DNA of 64,000 nucleotides from Bacteroidota bacterium (lineage in GTDB: Bacteria; Bacteroidota; Bacteroidia; B-17B0; Aurantibacillaceae), in contig JAJNDK010000007.1 of the NCBI GenBank assembly GCA_021156365.1, positions 62,001-126,000 on the forward strand, written 5' to 3'. The notes beneath the pieces were generated by a model. The model saw nothing but the letters and a program-made list of their open reading frames with translations, had not been told where the DNA came from and did no database searches. Position numbers and translations under genes: made by a program. Below, one piece after another: positions 34,096-42,175 of the stretch; position 1 is the stretch's first letter; each line of letters opens with the position of its first letter.

Positions 34096-34383
34096 GTGAA
34101 TCTACTGTTCAAAGCACTGAATGATCCGACACGCCGGGAGATCCTGGAACTGTTGAAAGAAGGAGATAAAACGGCAGGTGAAATCGCCGATTGTTTCCAT
34201 ATTTCCAAACCCAGCATCTCTCATCATCTTGATCTGTTGAAACAGGCGGGGCTCGTTGATTCGGTGAAAAACGGGCAGTTCGTTTCCTATTCATTAAATA
34301 TGACAGTGATGGACGAATTGTTCTCCTGGCTTGTTCAATTTAAAAAAAAGAAACGAAATGGAACGGAAAGAAAAAAGAAATGA
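34096..34383 (+). CDS. ArsR/SmtB-family transcriptional repressor (SdpR/YvaP-like)
   Basis: 95 residues from GTG 34096 (a TTG at 34072 lies inside the operator). The winged-helix core has FKALNDPTRREILELLKEGDKTAGEIADCFHISKPSISHHLDLLKQAGLVDSVKNGQFVSYSLN, typical of SdpR-type ArsR proteins. The usual metal-binding CVC pair is absent, so it is unlikely to be a metal sensor. The sdpI-like gene begins at 34358, inside its 3' end, so the pair is translationally linked. It probably represses its own operon through the inverted repeat at 34061-34082 and is relieved by the SdpI-like protein, as in Bacillus (inference). Confidence 0.9.
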   Translation: MNLLFKALNDPTRREILELLKEGDKTAGEIADCFHISKPSISHHLDLLKQAGLVDSVKNGQFVSYSLNMTVMDELFSWLVQFKKKKRNGTERKKK

Positions 34384-35023
34384 GGTAGTGCTGTTATTGC
34401 TTGCAGTATTGCCCGTGGTGTATCTGCTGATCAGCTGGAATGCATTACCGGATCCTGTACCTGTGCACTATTCTGTGAACATGGTGCCTAACGGTTACCA
34501 ATCAAAGATTTCGCTGCTTCTGTGTCTTGTACTTTTTAATGCAGCTTTTTATGTATTGTTCAAATATATTCACCGGATCGATCCGAAGAAGAAAATAAAC
34601 CCCCAAAGCAGGATCTATACCATCCTTCGGTTTGCTACCGGGGTGTTGCTCTCCTTCCTGGGAATGCTTATGCTGGTGATGGCGCAGGATCAGACATTAG
34701 TACTGGCCGGGAATAAACTCATAGTATTGTTTGTAGGGGTGTTGTTTATTGTTTTAGGAAATTACCTGCCCGTAGTAAAACAAAATTATTTCATTGGCAT
34801 TCGCACGCCCTGGACACTCGATAACGAGTCTGTATGGACAAAAACTCACCGGGTAGGAGGAAAGCTGTTCTTTATTGGTGGTTTGTTGATTGCCGGTGCT
34901 GCATTTTTCCCGGATCCGGAAATTTCTTTTTGGATAGTGATGTCTGTGACCATTGGTGTAGCCGTGTTTTCTATTCTCTATTCGTTCCTGATTTTCCGCA
35001 GGGAAAAAAGAGGACATGCCTGA
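34358..35023 (+). CDS. SdpI-family membrane protein
   Basis: 221 residues from the ATG at 34358, which overlaps the repressor gene; an upstream frame start at 34331 gives extra charged residues and is less likely. Six hydrophobic segments are visible. The DUF1648-like start (WNALPDPVPVHYSVNMVPNGYQSK) and the SdpI block GNYLPVVKQNYFIGIRTPWTLDNESVWTKTHRVGGKLFFIGG are diagnostic. In Bacillus subtilis SdpI confers immunity to the SdpC toxin and sequesters SdpR at the membrane. No SdpC-like toxin is visible in this window, so its ligand is unknown. Confidence 0.9.
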   Translation: MERKEKRNEVVLLLLAVLPVVYLLISWNALPDPVPVHYSVNMVPNGYQSKISLLLCLVLFNAAFYVLFKYIHRIDPKKKINPQSRIYTILRFATGVLLSFLGMLMLVMAQDQTLVLAGNKLIVLFVGVLFIVLGNYLPVVKQNYFIGIRTPWTLDNESVWTKTHRVGGKLFFIGGLLIAGAAFFPDPEISFWIVMSVTIGVAVFSILYSFLIFRREKRGHA

Positions 35024-35076
35024 GAACTTCTACTGCTATTTTAATTCCGGTCGGGATTTTGTATCTTTAAGCGACC

Positions 35077-35694
35077 ATGCTACGTTGCTTTAAAATAGGG
35101 ATATTTTGCTGCTTTGTCCTTGCCTGCACTTTTGTGTGTGCACAAAATGATTCTGTTCAGTTCATCCAGGTTCACTTTTTGTATGGCTCCAAACCTGCGC
35201 GTGGACATAAGAAGACAGAATTTAAATACTTCGGAGGTATACACGGCGGTCATGTGACGATCCAGATCGATAGCATGGATTATGGCTTTGAGCCTTCACA
35301 GGGTTTTCATGTATTTGCGCATCGCAAAAAATACAAGAGTGATTATGTAGACAAACGATTAAGCGGAACACAACGCTACCCGGATGGAAATAAAGCGGTG
35401 ACATTTATTGTACCCGTTTCCAAAGAGCAAAATGAAAGAATACGGGCCATTATTTACGGCTATTGCTCCAGCACTCCTTACGATTATGCCTTTTTCGGGA
35501 TGCGCTGTGCGGCTTCTACCAGTGATATTCTTGCACAGATCGGTCTCCAGAAAAAGCGCAATCGTTTTTTAACGATCTCCCGAACCTTCTATCCCAAAAA
35601 GTTACGTAAACGCATGTTCCGACTGGCCGAAAAAAACGGATACAAAGTCGTTCGGCAGGAAGGAAGGAGCAGCCGGAAATGGGAAAAAGACTAA
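35077..35694 (+). CDS. Secreted protein, possibly papain/NlpC-like
   Basis: 205 residues with signal peptide MLRCFKIGIFCCFVLACTFVCAQ. A histidine motif (FGGIHGGHVTIQIDSMDYGFEP, about residues 50-72) precedes a cysteine motif (SSTPYDYAFFGMRCAASTSDILAQIG, about 130-155). A His-then-Cys order with a YDxxFxGxxCxxxxxxxL pattern suggests a circularly permuted NlpC/P60 or LRAT-like fold, but this is tentative. The C terminus is very basic. A one-mismatch -7 box lies close upstream. It is a single gene between the sdp pair and the SPFH gene. Confidence 0.6.
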   Translation: MLRCFKIGIFCCFVLACTFVCAQNDSVQFIQVHFLYGSKPARGHKKTEFKYFGGIHGGHVTIQIDSMDYGFEPSQGFHVFAHRKKYKSDYVDKRLSGTQRYPDGNKAVTFIVPVSKEQNERIRAIIYGYCSSTPYDYAFFGMRCAASTSDILAQIGLQKKRNRFLTISRTFYPKKLRKRMFRLAEKNGYKVVRQEGRSSRKWEKD

Positions 35695-35825
35695 GACCTG
35701 CGTCATTTTTGCTTTCACTTTCCATTCCTGTCATTCACCTTCCGGAACAGGTTATTTACCAAAAATTAATTTCCATATTAAATCCTTTTTTATACATTTA
35801 CTTAAACTTTTAAATTTTTTAAAAC

Positions 35826-36947
35826 ATGGGATTATTTGATTTTGTAAAGGGCGAATTAATAGATATTATCGAGTGGGTCGACTCCAGCAATGATACGATC
35901 ATGTGGAAGTTTCCACGGAAAAACAATGATCATGAAATTAAGAACAATGCCAAACTTACGGTAAGGGAAAGCCAGCAGGCTGTTTTCCTAAATGAAGGAA
36001 CGATTGCCGATGTTTTCAAACCGGGAATGTACACGCTTCAAACTCAGAATATGCCGATCCTTGCTACACTGAAAGGATGGAAGTATGGCTTCGACAGCCC
36101 GTTCAAAGCAGACGTATACTTTGTAAGTACTAAACAATTCATCGATCAGAAATGGGGAACCAAGAATCCGATCACAGTAAGTGATCCACGCTTCGGTATG
36201 GTTGAGCTAAGAGCTTTCGGTAACTTTGCTTATCGTGTTACGGATGCGGGTTTATTCCTGAAAGAGATTGCCGGTACGGATGTGAATTATACCACGGACG
36301 AACTGGAAAATCAACTGAAAACAAAAGTAATGCGTAAGTTTACAGATCTTGCGGCAAGCAGCAACCTTACCATTGATAAATTTGCCAGCAACCTGGACGA
36401 GCTTTCAGATATGGCAAAAGAAAACCTGAATGCCTACTTCCTGACTCTGGGTCTTAGTATTACAGACTTCAACGTGGAGAATGTGTCCATGCCGGAAGAT
36501 ATCAAAAAAGAGATCTTTGCCTACTCACGTATGAATGCGCAAGGGGACAACTGGACGAAAATGAATGCCATGAATGTGATGAACACTGCCGCTCAGAACG
36601 AAGGTATGGGTGGAGCAGGAATGGGCATGGGAGTTGGAATGGGCATGGGTAACATGATGGGCAATATGATGGGCAACATGTTCAATCCGAACCAACAAAA
36701 CCAGCAAACAGGAATGAATACGCCACCGCCGCCGCCACCGCTTTCCAGCTATTTTGTGGCTGTAAACGGACAGCAGACAGGCCCTTTCAATATGCAGCAA
36801 CTGCAGGGAATGATCGCAGGAGGACAATTCAATCCGAATTCGCAGGTATGGAAACAAGGAATGGCCGCATGGAGTGCAGCATCTGCTGTTCCTGAATTGC
36901 AGGCTTTATTCGGAGCAATGCCACCACCGCCACCACCGGTAGGATAA
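35826..36947 (+). CDS. SPFH-domain protein with C-terminal GYF_2 domain (YdjI/virion-core-like)
   Basis: 373 residues. An SPFH/band-7-like domain (about 1-245) begins MGLFDFVKGELIDIIEWVDSSNDTIMWKFPRKNNDHEIKNNAKLTVRESQQAVFLNEG, typical of the 'SPFH domain-Zn ribbon' or virion core protein group. A Met/Gly-rich linker (GMGMGVGMGMGNMMGNMM) and proline run come next, followed by a GYF_2 domain (YFVAVNGQQTGPFNMQQLQGMIAGGQFNPNSQVWKQGMAAWSA, about 307-365). It probably forms a membrane-associated scaffold or stress platform. The zinc-ribbon gene downstream is its usual genomic partner, though a strong terminator intervenes. Confidence 0.9.
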   Translation: MGLFDFVKGELIDIIEWVDSSNDTIMWKFPRKNNDHEIKNNAKLTVRESQQAVFLNEGTIADVFKPGMYTLQTQNMPILATLKGWKYGFDSPFKADVYFVSTKQFIDQKWGTKNPITVSDPRFGMVELRAFGNFAYRVTDAGLFLKEIAGTDVNYTTDELENQLKTKVMRKFTDLAASSNLTIDKFASNLDELSDMAKENLNAYFLTLGLSITDFNVENVSMPEDIKKEIFAYSRMNAQGDNWTKMNAMNVMNTAAQNEGMGGAGMGMGVGMGMGNMMGNMMGNMFNPNQQNQQTGMNTPPPPPPLSSYFVAVNGQQTGPFNMQQLQGMIAGGQFNPNSQVWKQGMAAWSAASAVPELQALFGAMPPPPPPVG

Positions 36948-36966
36948 TCCAGTACATATATAATTG

Positions 36967-37000
36967 AAGTGCCACATTCAAACCTGTGGCACTTTTTTTT
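36967..37000 (+). terminator. Strong rho-independent terminator after the SPFH gene
   Basis: Arms AAGTGCCACA (36967-36976) and TGTGGCACTT (36985-36994) around eight bases, then a long T run. The longer open frame of the next gene begins inside it and is therefore not the real start. Confidence 0.92.
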
Positions 37001-37037
37001 CGGACAAAATCATAAACAAACAATACTACACCTTAAG

Positions 37038-38153
37038 ATGAGCAACGACTTTAATGAAAAAACAGCTGAGATCGATCAGAAGAAAATAAAATGTAAGGAC
37101 TGCGGTGGCTTTTTGACTTTCGCTGTCGGCACTACCCATTTGAACTGCCAGTATTGCGGCGCAAAAAATGAAATAGAAGTGGAGCTCGCTAAAACAGAAG
37201 AGATCGACTTTGAAAAATTCCTCTCCGAAGCATCTCACAAACAGGATGAACAGCAGATCAGCACCGTGAAATGTGATGGCTGCGGAGCTTCTACCACGAT
37301 GGCGCCGAATGTGACTTCTGATAACTGCCCGTTTTGTGCCACACCGCTTGTCATTAAGAACGGTACCACCCGAAGTATTATCCGTCCCAAATACATGCTG
37401 CCTTTTAAGATCGATCGGAAAAAGGCAGATGGCCTTTTCACGGGCTGGGTAGGTGGTTTGTGGTTTGCACCGAATGACCTGAAAAGATATGCTGCCCACA
37501 CCGCAGAGAAGCTGAACGGGATGTATATGCCGTATTGGACTTATGACAGCAATACCGCCAGCGATTATACAGGTATGCGCGGTGATCATTATTATGACAC
37601 AGAAAGCTACACCGACTCGGAAGGAAAGAGCCAGACAAGACAGGTGCAGAAAACACGCTGGACACCAGCCAGGGGCCATGTGCATAATAAATTTGACGAT
37701 ATACTCGTGTGTGCGAGCAAGGCATTACCCGATAAAATGACACGCGACCTGGAGCCCTGGGATCTGCCGGAGCTGGTAAATTTCAACGATTCGTTCCTGA
37801 GCGGTTTTAAAACAGAAAGCTACCAGGTAGAAGTGAAAGAAGGGTTTGATGTAGCAAAAAAAGTGATGGATAAGGAGATCGGTGAAACCGTAAGAAAGGA
37901 TATAGGCGGGGATACACAAACCGTAACTACTATCAGCACAGACTACAACGACATCACTTTTAAGCATATTTTACTGCCTATCTGGATCAGCGCTTACCGG
38001 TACAACGAAAAAGTGTACCGTTTTACGATCAATGCGCGTACAGGGGAAGTGCAGGGTGAGCGCCCGTACAGTGTGGCGAAGATTGTCCTGGCTGTGGTAA
38101 CAGTAGTGGCGGTGATAGCAACCGCCATCTGGTTTTTCAAAAGCCGCGGATAG
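37038..38153 (+). CDS. Zinc-ribbon protein with C-terminal membrane helix, SPFH-associated
   Basis: 371 residues from the ATG at 37038. Two Cys4 zinc ribbons are visible: CKDCGGFL...CQYCGAK (about residues 16-42) and CDGCGAST...CPFCATPL (about 76-98). Next comes a domain with MLPFKIDRKKADGLFTGWVGGLWFAPNDL, a LNGMYMPYWTYD motif and a Tyr/Asp-rich loop. The last 25 residues (IVLAVVTVVAVIATAIWFFKSRG) form a single transmembrane helix. Similar proteins (TFIIB-type zinc ribbon, YdjG-like) accompany SPFH/YdjI proteins in PspA-type stress systems. Here the two are adjacent on the same strand but split by a terminator. Confidence 0.85.
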   Translation: MSNDFNEKTAEIDQKKIKCKDCGGFLTFAVGTTHLNCQYCGAKNEIEVELAKTEEIDFEKFLSEASHKQDEQQISTVKCDGCGASTTMAPNVTSDNCPFCATPLVIKNGTTRSIIRPKYMLPFKIDRKKADGLFTGWVGGLWFAPNDLKRYAAHTAEKLNGMYMPYWTYDSNTASDYTGMRGDHYYDTESYTDSEGKSQTRQVQKTRWTPARGHVHNKFDDILVCASKALPDKMTRDLEPWDLPELVNFNDSFLSGFKTESYQVEVKEGFDVAKKVMDKEIGETVRKDIGGDTQTVTTISTDYNDITFKHILLPIWISAYRYNEKVYRFTINARTGEVQGERPYSVAKIVLAVVTVVAVIATAIWFFKSRG

Positions 38154-38199
38154 TTAATGCCTTGTGGATAACTGATTTTGCATAAACCCAAAAAAAGAC

Positions 38200-38207
38200 T
38201 ATTTTTG
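38200..38207 (+). promoter_or_regulatory. -7 promoter box (TATTTTTG)
   Basis: Exact TAnnTTTG match ending 20 nt before the ATG at 38228. Confidence 0.55.
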
Positions 38208-38227
38208 TAGTCCTTTAAAATAATGTT

Positions 38228-38767
38228 ATGGATTTAAGCGGAATTATTTCAATTAATGGCATGCCGGGTTTATACAAGGTAGTGGCCAATTCAAAAAGCG
38301 GTGTTATCGTAGAGTCGTTAACGGAGAAAAAACGTTTCCCGGTATTCGGTGCAAGCAAGATCAGTGCTTTGGAAGATATCAGCATGTTTGCGGAAAGCGG
38401 CGACAAACCTCTTTCTGAGATCATGAAGTCGGTCTTTGATAAAGAAAAAGGTGGAAAAGCCATCGATCACAAGGCAGATGACAAGGCTGTTGAAGCTTAT
38501 TTTGCAGAGATCCTGCCCGATTACGACAAAGAACGTGTATACGTTTCCAATATGCGCAAGCTGTTCAACTGGTACAACCTAATGCAGGAAACCGGTAACC
38601 TGAAGGAAGTGGAAGAAGAAAAAGAAGGCGAAACAAAAAAGCCGAAGCTTACCGCCGAAGAAAAGAAAAAAGTAGCTGCTGCAGGTGCCAAGAAAGACAC
38701 AGGCAAAGTGAAAACAGCAGCAGGTAACAGAAAAACTACTGGTGTAAGAAAAGCAGGAACAGCATAA
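38228..38767 (+). CDS. DUF5606 family protein
   Basis: 179 residues. The first 130 are a conserved Bacteroidota fold: MDLSGIISINGMPGLYKVVANSKSGVIVESLTEKKRFPVFGASKISALEDISMF, then YFAEILPDYDKERVYVSNMRKLFNWYNLMQETG. The tail (about 132-179) is a Lys/Ala/Glu-rich disordered segment (EEKKKVAAAGAKKDTGKVKTAAGNRKTTG) that could bind nucleic acid or ribosomes (inference). No signal peptide. Function unknown; the family is common and broadly conserved in the phylum. Confidence 0.85.
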   Translation: MDLSGIISINGMPGLYKVVANSKSGVIVESLTEKKRFPVFGASKISALEDISMFAESGDKPLSEIMKSVFDKEKGGKAIDHKADDKAVEAYFAEILPDYDKERVYVSNMRKLFNWYNLMQETGNLKEVEEEKEGETKKPKLTAEEKKKVAAAGAKKDTGKVKTAAGNRKTTGVRKAGTA

Positions 38768-38840
38768 GTTGTTCCCGTTCTTAATATAATTAATAGTAGG
38801 GCGTATCGTAATTGGTACGCCGTACTTATTTTCAATACAT

Positions 38841-39413
38841 ATGAAATTATTCAGATTTTTCACGCAGGGATTGCTGGTTCTTGTTCCGATAGGGATAACA
38901 CTCATTATCCTGTTAAAACTGTATTCTTTCCTGAACGGTATGTTGCTCCGTTTTAACCTTCCGGCAGATAATATTTTTGTAGTAGTTATCAGTATGCTGG
39001 CGGTTGTCGCTATCATTATCGTAATCGGCATCTTTGCTTCTTCCTTCATTTTTAAAGGTGTTTTTGCCTTCTTAGAGAAGATCATTGAGCATACACCCGG
39101 GATCAAACATGTGTATTCGCCCGTAAAGGATTTTATGCAGGCTTTTGTGGGCAATAAAAAGAAATTTAACCGGCCGGTGCTGGTTCTTACCAACCCGGCT
39201 GCAGGAATAGAAGAACTGGGCTTTATTACCAATGAGGACCTGAGCGATTTTGGGGTGACAGGTAAAGTGGCCGTTTACATGCCGCATTCCTACGCATTTT
39301 CAGGCAGGGTGGTTTTTGTACCGAAGGAAAATATCCGGAAAGTAGAGGCAAAAGCGGGCGATACCATGAAATTTATCGTTACCGGAGGGGTAGTGGAAGC
39401 GCACGACGATTAA
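38841..39413 (+). CDS. DUF502 family membrane protein
   Basis: 190 residues with two transmembrane helices (about residues 8-28 and 48-70) and a cytosolic or periplasmic tail. GLLVLVPIGITLIILLKLYSFLNG, HTPGIKHVYSPVKDFMQAF and VAVYMPHSYAFSGRVVFVPKENI are the DUF502 landmarks. Function is unknown, but the family is widespread in bacteria and chloroplasts and associates with the envelope. An inverted repeat (GGCGTA/TACGCC, 38800-38821) precedes it. It lies between DUF5606 and the coiled-coil gene on the same strand. Confidence 0.87.
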   Translation: MKLFRFFTQGLLVLVPIGITLIILLKLYSFLNGMLLRFNLPADNIFVVVISMLAVVAIIIVIGIFASSFIFKGVFAFLEKIIEHTPGIKHVYSPVKDFMQAFVGNKKKFNRPVLVLTNPAAGIEELGFITNEDLSDFGVTGKVAVYMPHSYAFSGRVVFVPKENIRKVEAKAGDTMKFIVTGGVVEAHDD

Positions 39414-39496
39414 CAATTGCGGGAACTGAATTCTGTCCAAATCCCTTGTTTCAATTAAAGTATTTTTTGTACCTTGTTCGTAAAATATATACTATC

Positions 39497-40168
39497 ATGA
39501 AGCTATTTTATACTACTGTTTTTTCGCTGCTTTTGTGTGCAGCGGCTTTTGCACAAAAAGTTGAAGTAAGTGAAAGTTCCGAAAGTTTCTCGGTGGGCAG
39601 GCAGCCGGCTATTGTTGCGGTATTCCAGCACAGTGATAAAGATAAGATCGAGAAGGAATGGAAAAGCCTCATAAAAAGCTTCAAACCCGACGATGTAAAT
39701 GATAAAAAAGGGGAGTATTTTTTTGATAATGCCAAATTCACTTCATTGGGAAATAATACGGTGGATGTGCATTCAATAGTAATGGCAAAAGGCAAGGACG
39801 ATGAGATCCGTCTGACGGTATGCTTCGATCTGGGTGGAGCTTATGCGAGCGGAAGCTCACATAGCAAGGAAATGAGCTACTTCAAAAACATGGTGAAGGA
39901 TTTTGCTGTGAAAATGACGAAAGATCACTACGACGATAAAGTGAAAGAAGCCTCCAAAGCGTTGACCAAGCTGAACGACAAGCAGGCTGACCTCGAAAAA
40001 GATAACAAAGGTCTCGAAAAGGACATTGTAGATTACAACGACAGGATCAAAAAATCGCAGGAGAAAATAGAGCTGAATAAAAAAGAGATCGAAACGAAGA
40101 AAACGGAAGTAGGCGCTCAGCAAAAAGTCCTGGACGGATTAAAAAGCAAACAAAGCAGCGTAAACTAA
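39497..40168 (+). CDS. Secreted coiled-coil protein of unknown function
   Basis: 223 residues from the ATG at 39497; an upstream open frame to 39446 is not supported. Signal peptide MKLFYTTVFSLLLCAAAFAQK. The N-terminal half (about 20-130) looks globular (QPAIVAVFQHSDKDKIEKEWKSLIKSF, EYFFDNAKFTSLGNNTVDVHS). The C-terminal half (about 140-223) is a continuous heptad-rich coiled coil with many K, E and Q residues. It lies 9 nt before the PorE-like gene and may be co-transcribed with it, suggesting a periplasmic or envelope role. No family is recognised with confidence. Confidence 0.72.
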   Translation: MKLFYTTVFSLLLCAAAFAQKVEVSESSESFSVGRQPAIVAVFQHSDKDKIEKEWKSLIKSFKPDDVNDKKGEYFFDNAKFTSLGNNTVDVHSIVMAKGKDDEIRLTVCFDLGGAYASGSSHSKEMSYFKNMVKDFAVKMTKDHYDDKVKEASKALTKLNDKQADLEKDNKGLEKDIVDYNDRIKKSQEKIELNKKEIETKKTEVGAQQKVLDGLKSKQSSVN

Positions 40169-40177
40169 TCTGCAAAA

Positions 40178-42163
40178 ATGCATTTCACATACAGCATACT
40201 TTTAAAAAAAGGAATAAAGAACTTGTTTTTTTTATTCCTTTTTTGTTTTGGAATATACGGAAACGGGCAGGCACAATCCCTGAAATCCCTTTTGAAACAG
40301 GGTGAGGAAGCCATGGCGGATAAGAACTATTATTCGGCTGCACAGATCTATAACCGGGTGATCCTGATCGATTCTGCTTCCATTGATTTTCAATACAAAT
40401 ATGCCACAGCCAGCCGCCTGAATGCCGATCCGGAGATTGCCGAACGCTGGTATCAGAAAGTATTTAAAAAAGACAACGGGAAATTGTATCCGGAAACAAC
40501 TTTTTGGCTCGGAATGATCTATAAGAACGAGGCTAAATACAAGGATGCAAAAAAAATGTTCCTGAAATTTTACAGCAAGAATAAATCCAGTAAAGATGCT
40601 GCCCGGAAACAGATGGCGGTGAAAGCAAAGCTCGAATCCGAAGCCTGCGATCTTGCACAGATATTGATCAAAAATCCTTTACCGGTAAAAGTGGAGCACC
40701 TCGATAGCCTTGTGAACAGCAAGGTTTCGGAGTACGCACCTTTTGAGTGGGACAGTACGCTCTATTTTTCCTCACTCCGGTTCAGCAACAACAGGGATAA
40801 AAAGAACAATGTAAATTTCAATAAGCTGTACACGGCAAAACAAAAAGGAAATGCATTCCTGAAGGCACAGGAATTAGATACACTGTTCAATAAGAACGAC
40901 ATTCACAATGCCAATACCTGTTTCAACAAAGCTTTCACTAAAATATTCATTACCCGCTGCAATCAGAAGGATGCTTCCTCGTTCCAGTGTGAGATCTGGG
41001 TTTCGGACTGGCAGAACAGCAAATGGAGCGATTTCAAAAAACTGCCGGAGCAGGTGAATGCGCTGAACAGCAACAATACCCAGCCAAATGTAGCATTGCT
41101 TGACAGTATGGAATACCTGTTCTTCTCTTCCAACCGGACTGGTGGAGCAGGAGGGCAGGATATCTGGTACAGTAAGATCAACGAGAATGGGTCCTTCGGC
41201 CCGGCTGTCAATGCCGGAAAAAAGGTGAACAGTACGGAGGATGAGATCACCCCTTTTTATGTGCATCAGCAAAAGTTTTTGTACTTCAGCTCCACCTGGC
41301 ACAAAGGCCTTGGCAGCTTCGATATTTTTAAATCGTCATGGAAGAACGGAGGCTTTGAAGATCCGGAAAATGCAGGCTATCCGATCAATTCGCCACTTAA
41401 CGATATTTATTACAGTGTCAGCAGTCGTAAAAACATGGCTTATATTTCTTCCAACCGGAAAGGATCTTATTTTGAAGAAAAACAAAGCTGTTGCAACGAT
41501 ATTTACCGTTTCACTATTCCACCGCTGGAAATCCCGCCTCCGCCGGTGGATACATCTGTTGTCCTGATCAACCAGATGAAAGTACTGGTGCCGCTCACGC
41601 TTTTTTTTCACAACGATGAACCGAATCCGAAAACCAAAGCGATCGTCACTACTAAGAATTACAAAACGACTTATGATGAATATAAACAGCTTCAGTCGAA
41701 GTACCATGTGGAATATCCCAAAGGTCTGGATCCTGAAGCAGCCATATTAGCAGAGAACAGGGTGGAGAATTTTTTTGAGGACAGTGTGGATGCCGGGATG
41801 CACGATCTCGATAAATTTGCAGAGCTGCTCGAAAAAGTACTGGCCCGTCATGAAAAAGTGAAAATTACGATGAAAGGTTTTTGCAGTCCGCTGGCTTCTA
41901 CCGACTATAATGTAAACCTTGCGAAACGAAGGGTTTCCAGCCTGCAGAACTATTTCAGGGAATACAAGAACGGGATCTTTGTAAAGTATATCGATAATAC
42001 GAATGAAGCGGAAGGCCGGATCGAATTCTTTGAAGAGGACATCGGTGAATTACTGCAAAGTAAAGTAAGTGATGATGTTAAGGATACACGGAATTCTGTA
42101 TACAGCCCGTATGCAGCAGCAGAACGGAAGATCCAGATCATTGCCGTGAGTTATCTGAAGTAA
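40178..42163 (+). CDS. PorE-like TPR / beta-propeller / OmpA-like protein
   Basis: 661 residues with an N-terminal signal (hydrophobic segment FFLFLFCFGIYGNGQAQS). In order: TPR-like helices (about 35-150, e.g. AMADKNYYSAAQIYNRVILID and FWLGMIYKNEAKYKDAKKMFLKFY); WD40/PD40-type blades (about 185-455: YFSSLRF, LFFSSNRTGGAGGQDIWYSK, LYFSSTWHKGLGSFDIFKS, AYISSNRKG); a linker; and an OmpA-like peptidoglycan-binding region (about 530-661: VKITMKGFCSPLASTDYNVNLAKRRVSSLQNYF). This is the layout of PorE/SprE-linked T9SS proteins that tie the translocon to peptidoglycan. No lipobox is evident, unlike classical PorE. Confidence 0.87.
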   Translation: MHFTYSILLKKGIKNLFFLFLFCFGIYGNGQAQSLKSLLKQGEEAMADKNYYSAAQIYNRVILIDSASIDFQYKYATASRLNADPEIAERWYQKVFKKDNGKLYPETTFWLGMIYKNEAKYKDAKKMFLKFYSKNKSSKDAARKQMAVKAKLESEACDLAQILIKNPLPVKVEHLDSLVNSKVSEYAPFEWDSTLYFSSLRFSNNRDKKNNVNFNKLYTAKQKGNAFLKAQELDTLFNKNDIHNANTCFNKAFTKIFITRCNQKDASSFQCEIWVSDWQNSKWSDFKKLPEQVNALNSNNTQPNVALLDSMEYLFFSSNRTGGAGGQDIWYSKINENGSFGPAVNAGKKVNSTEDEITPFYVHQQKFLYFSSTWHKGLGSFDIFKSSWKNGGFEDPENAGYPINSPLNDIYYSVSSRKNMAYISSNRKGSYFEEKQSCCNDIYRFTIPPLEIPPPPVDTSVVLINQMKVLVPLTLFFHNDEPNPKTKAIVTTKNYKTTYDEYKQLQSKYHVEYPKGLDPEAAILAENRVENFFEDSVDAGMHDLDKFAELLEKVLARHEKVKITMKGFCSPLASTDYNVNLAKRRVSSLQNYFREYKNGIFVKYIDNTNEAEGRIEFFEEDIGELLQSKVSDDVKDTRNSVYSPYAAAERKIQIIAVSYLK

Positions 42164-42175
42164 TTCTTATACTGT

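Noticed and set aside
37026-37685. 219-codon minus-strand frame
   Set aside because: Shadow of the zinc-ribbon gene, which has both Cys4 sites intact.
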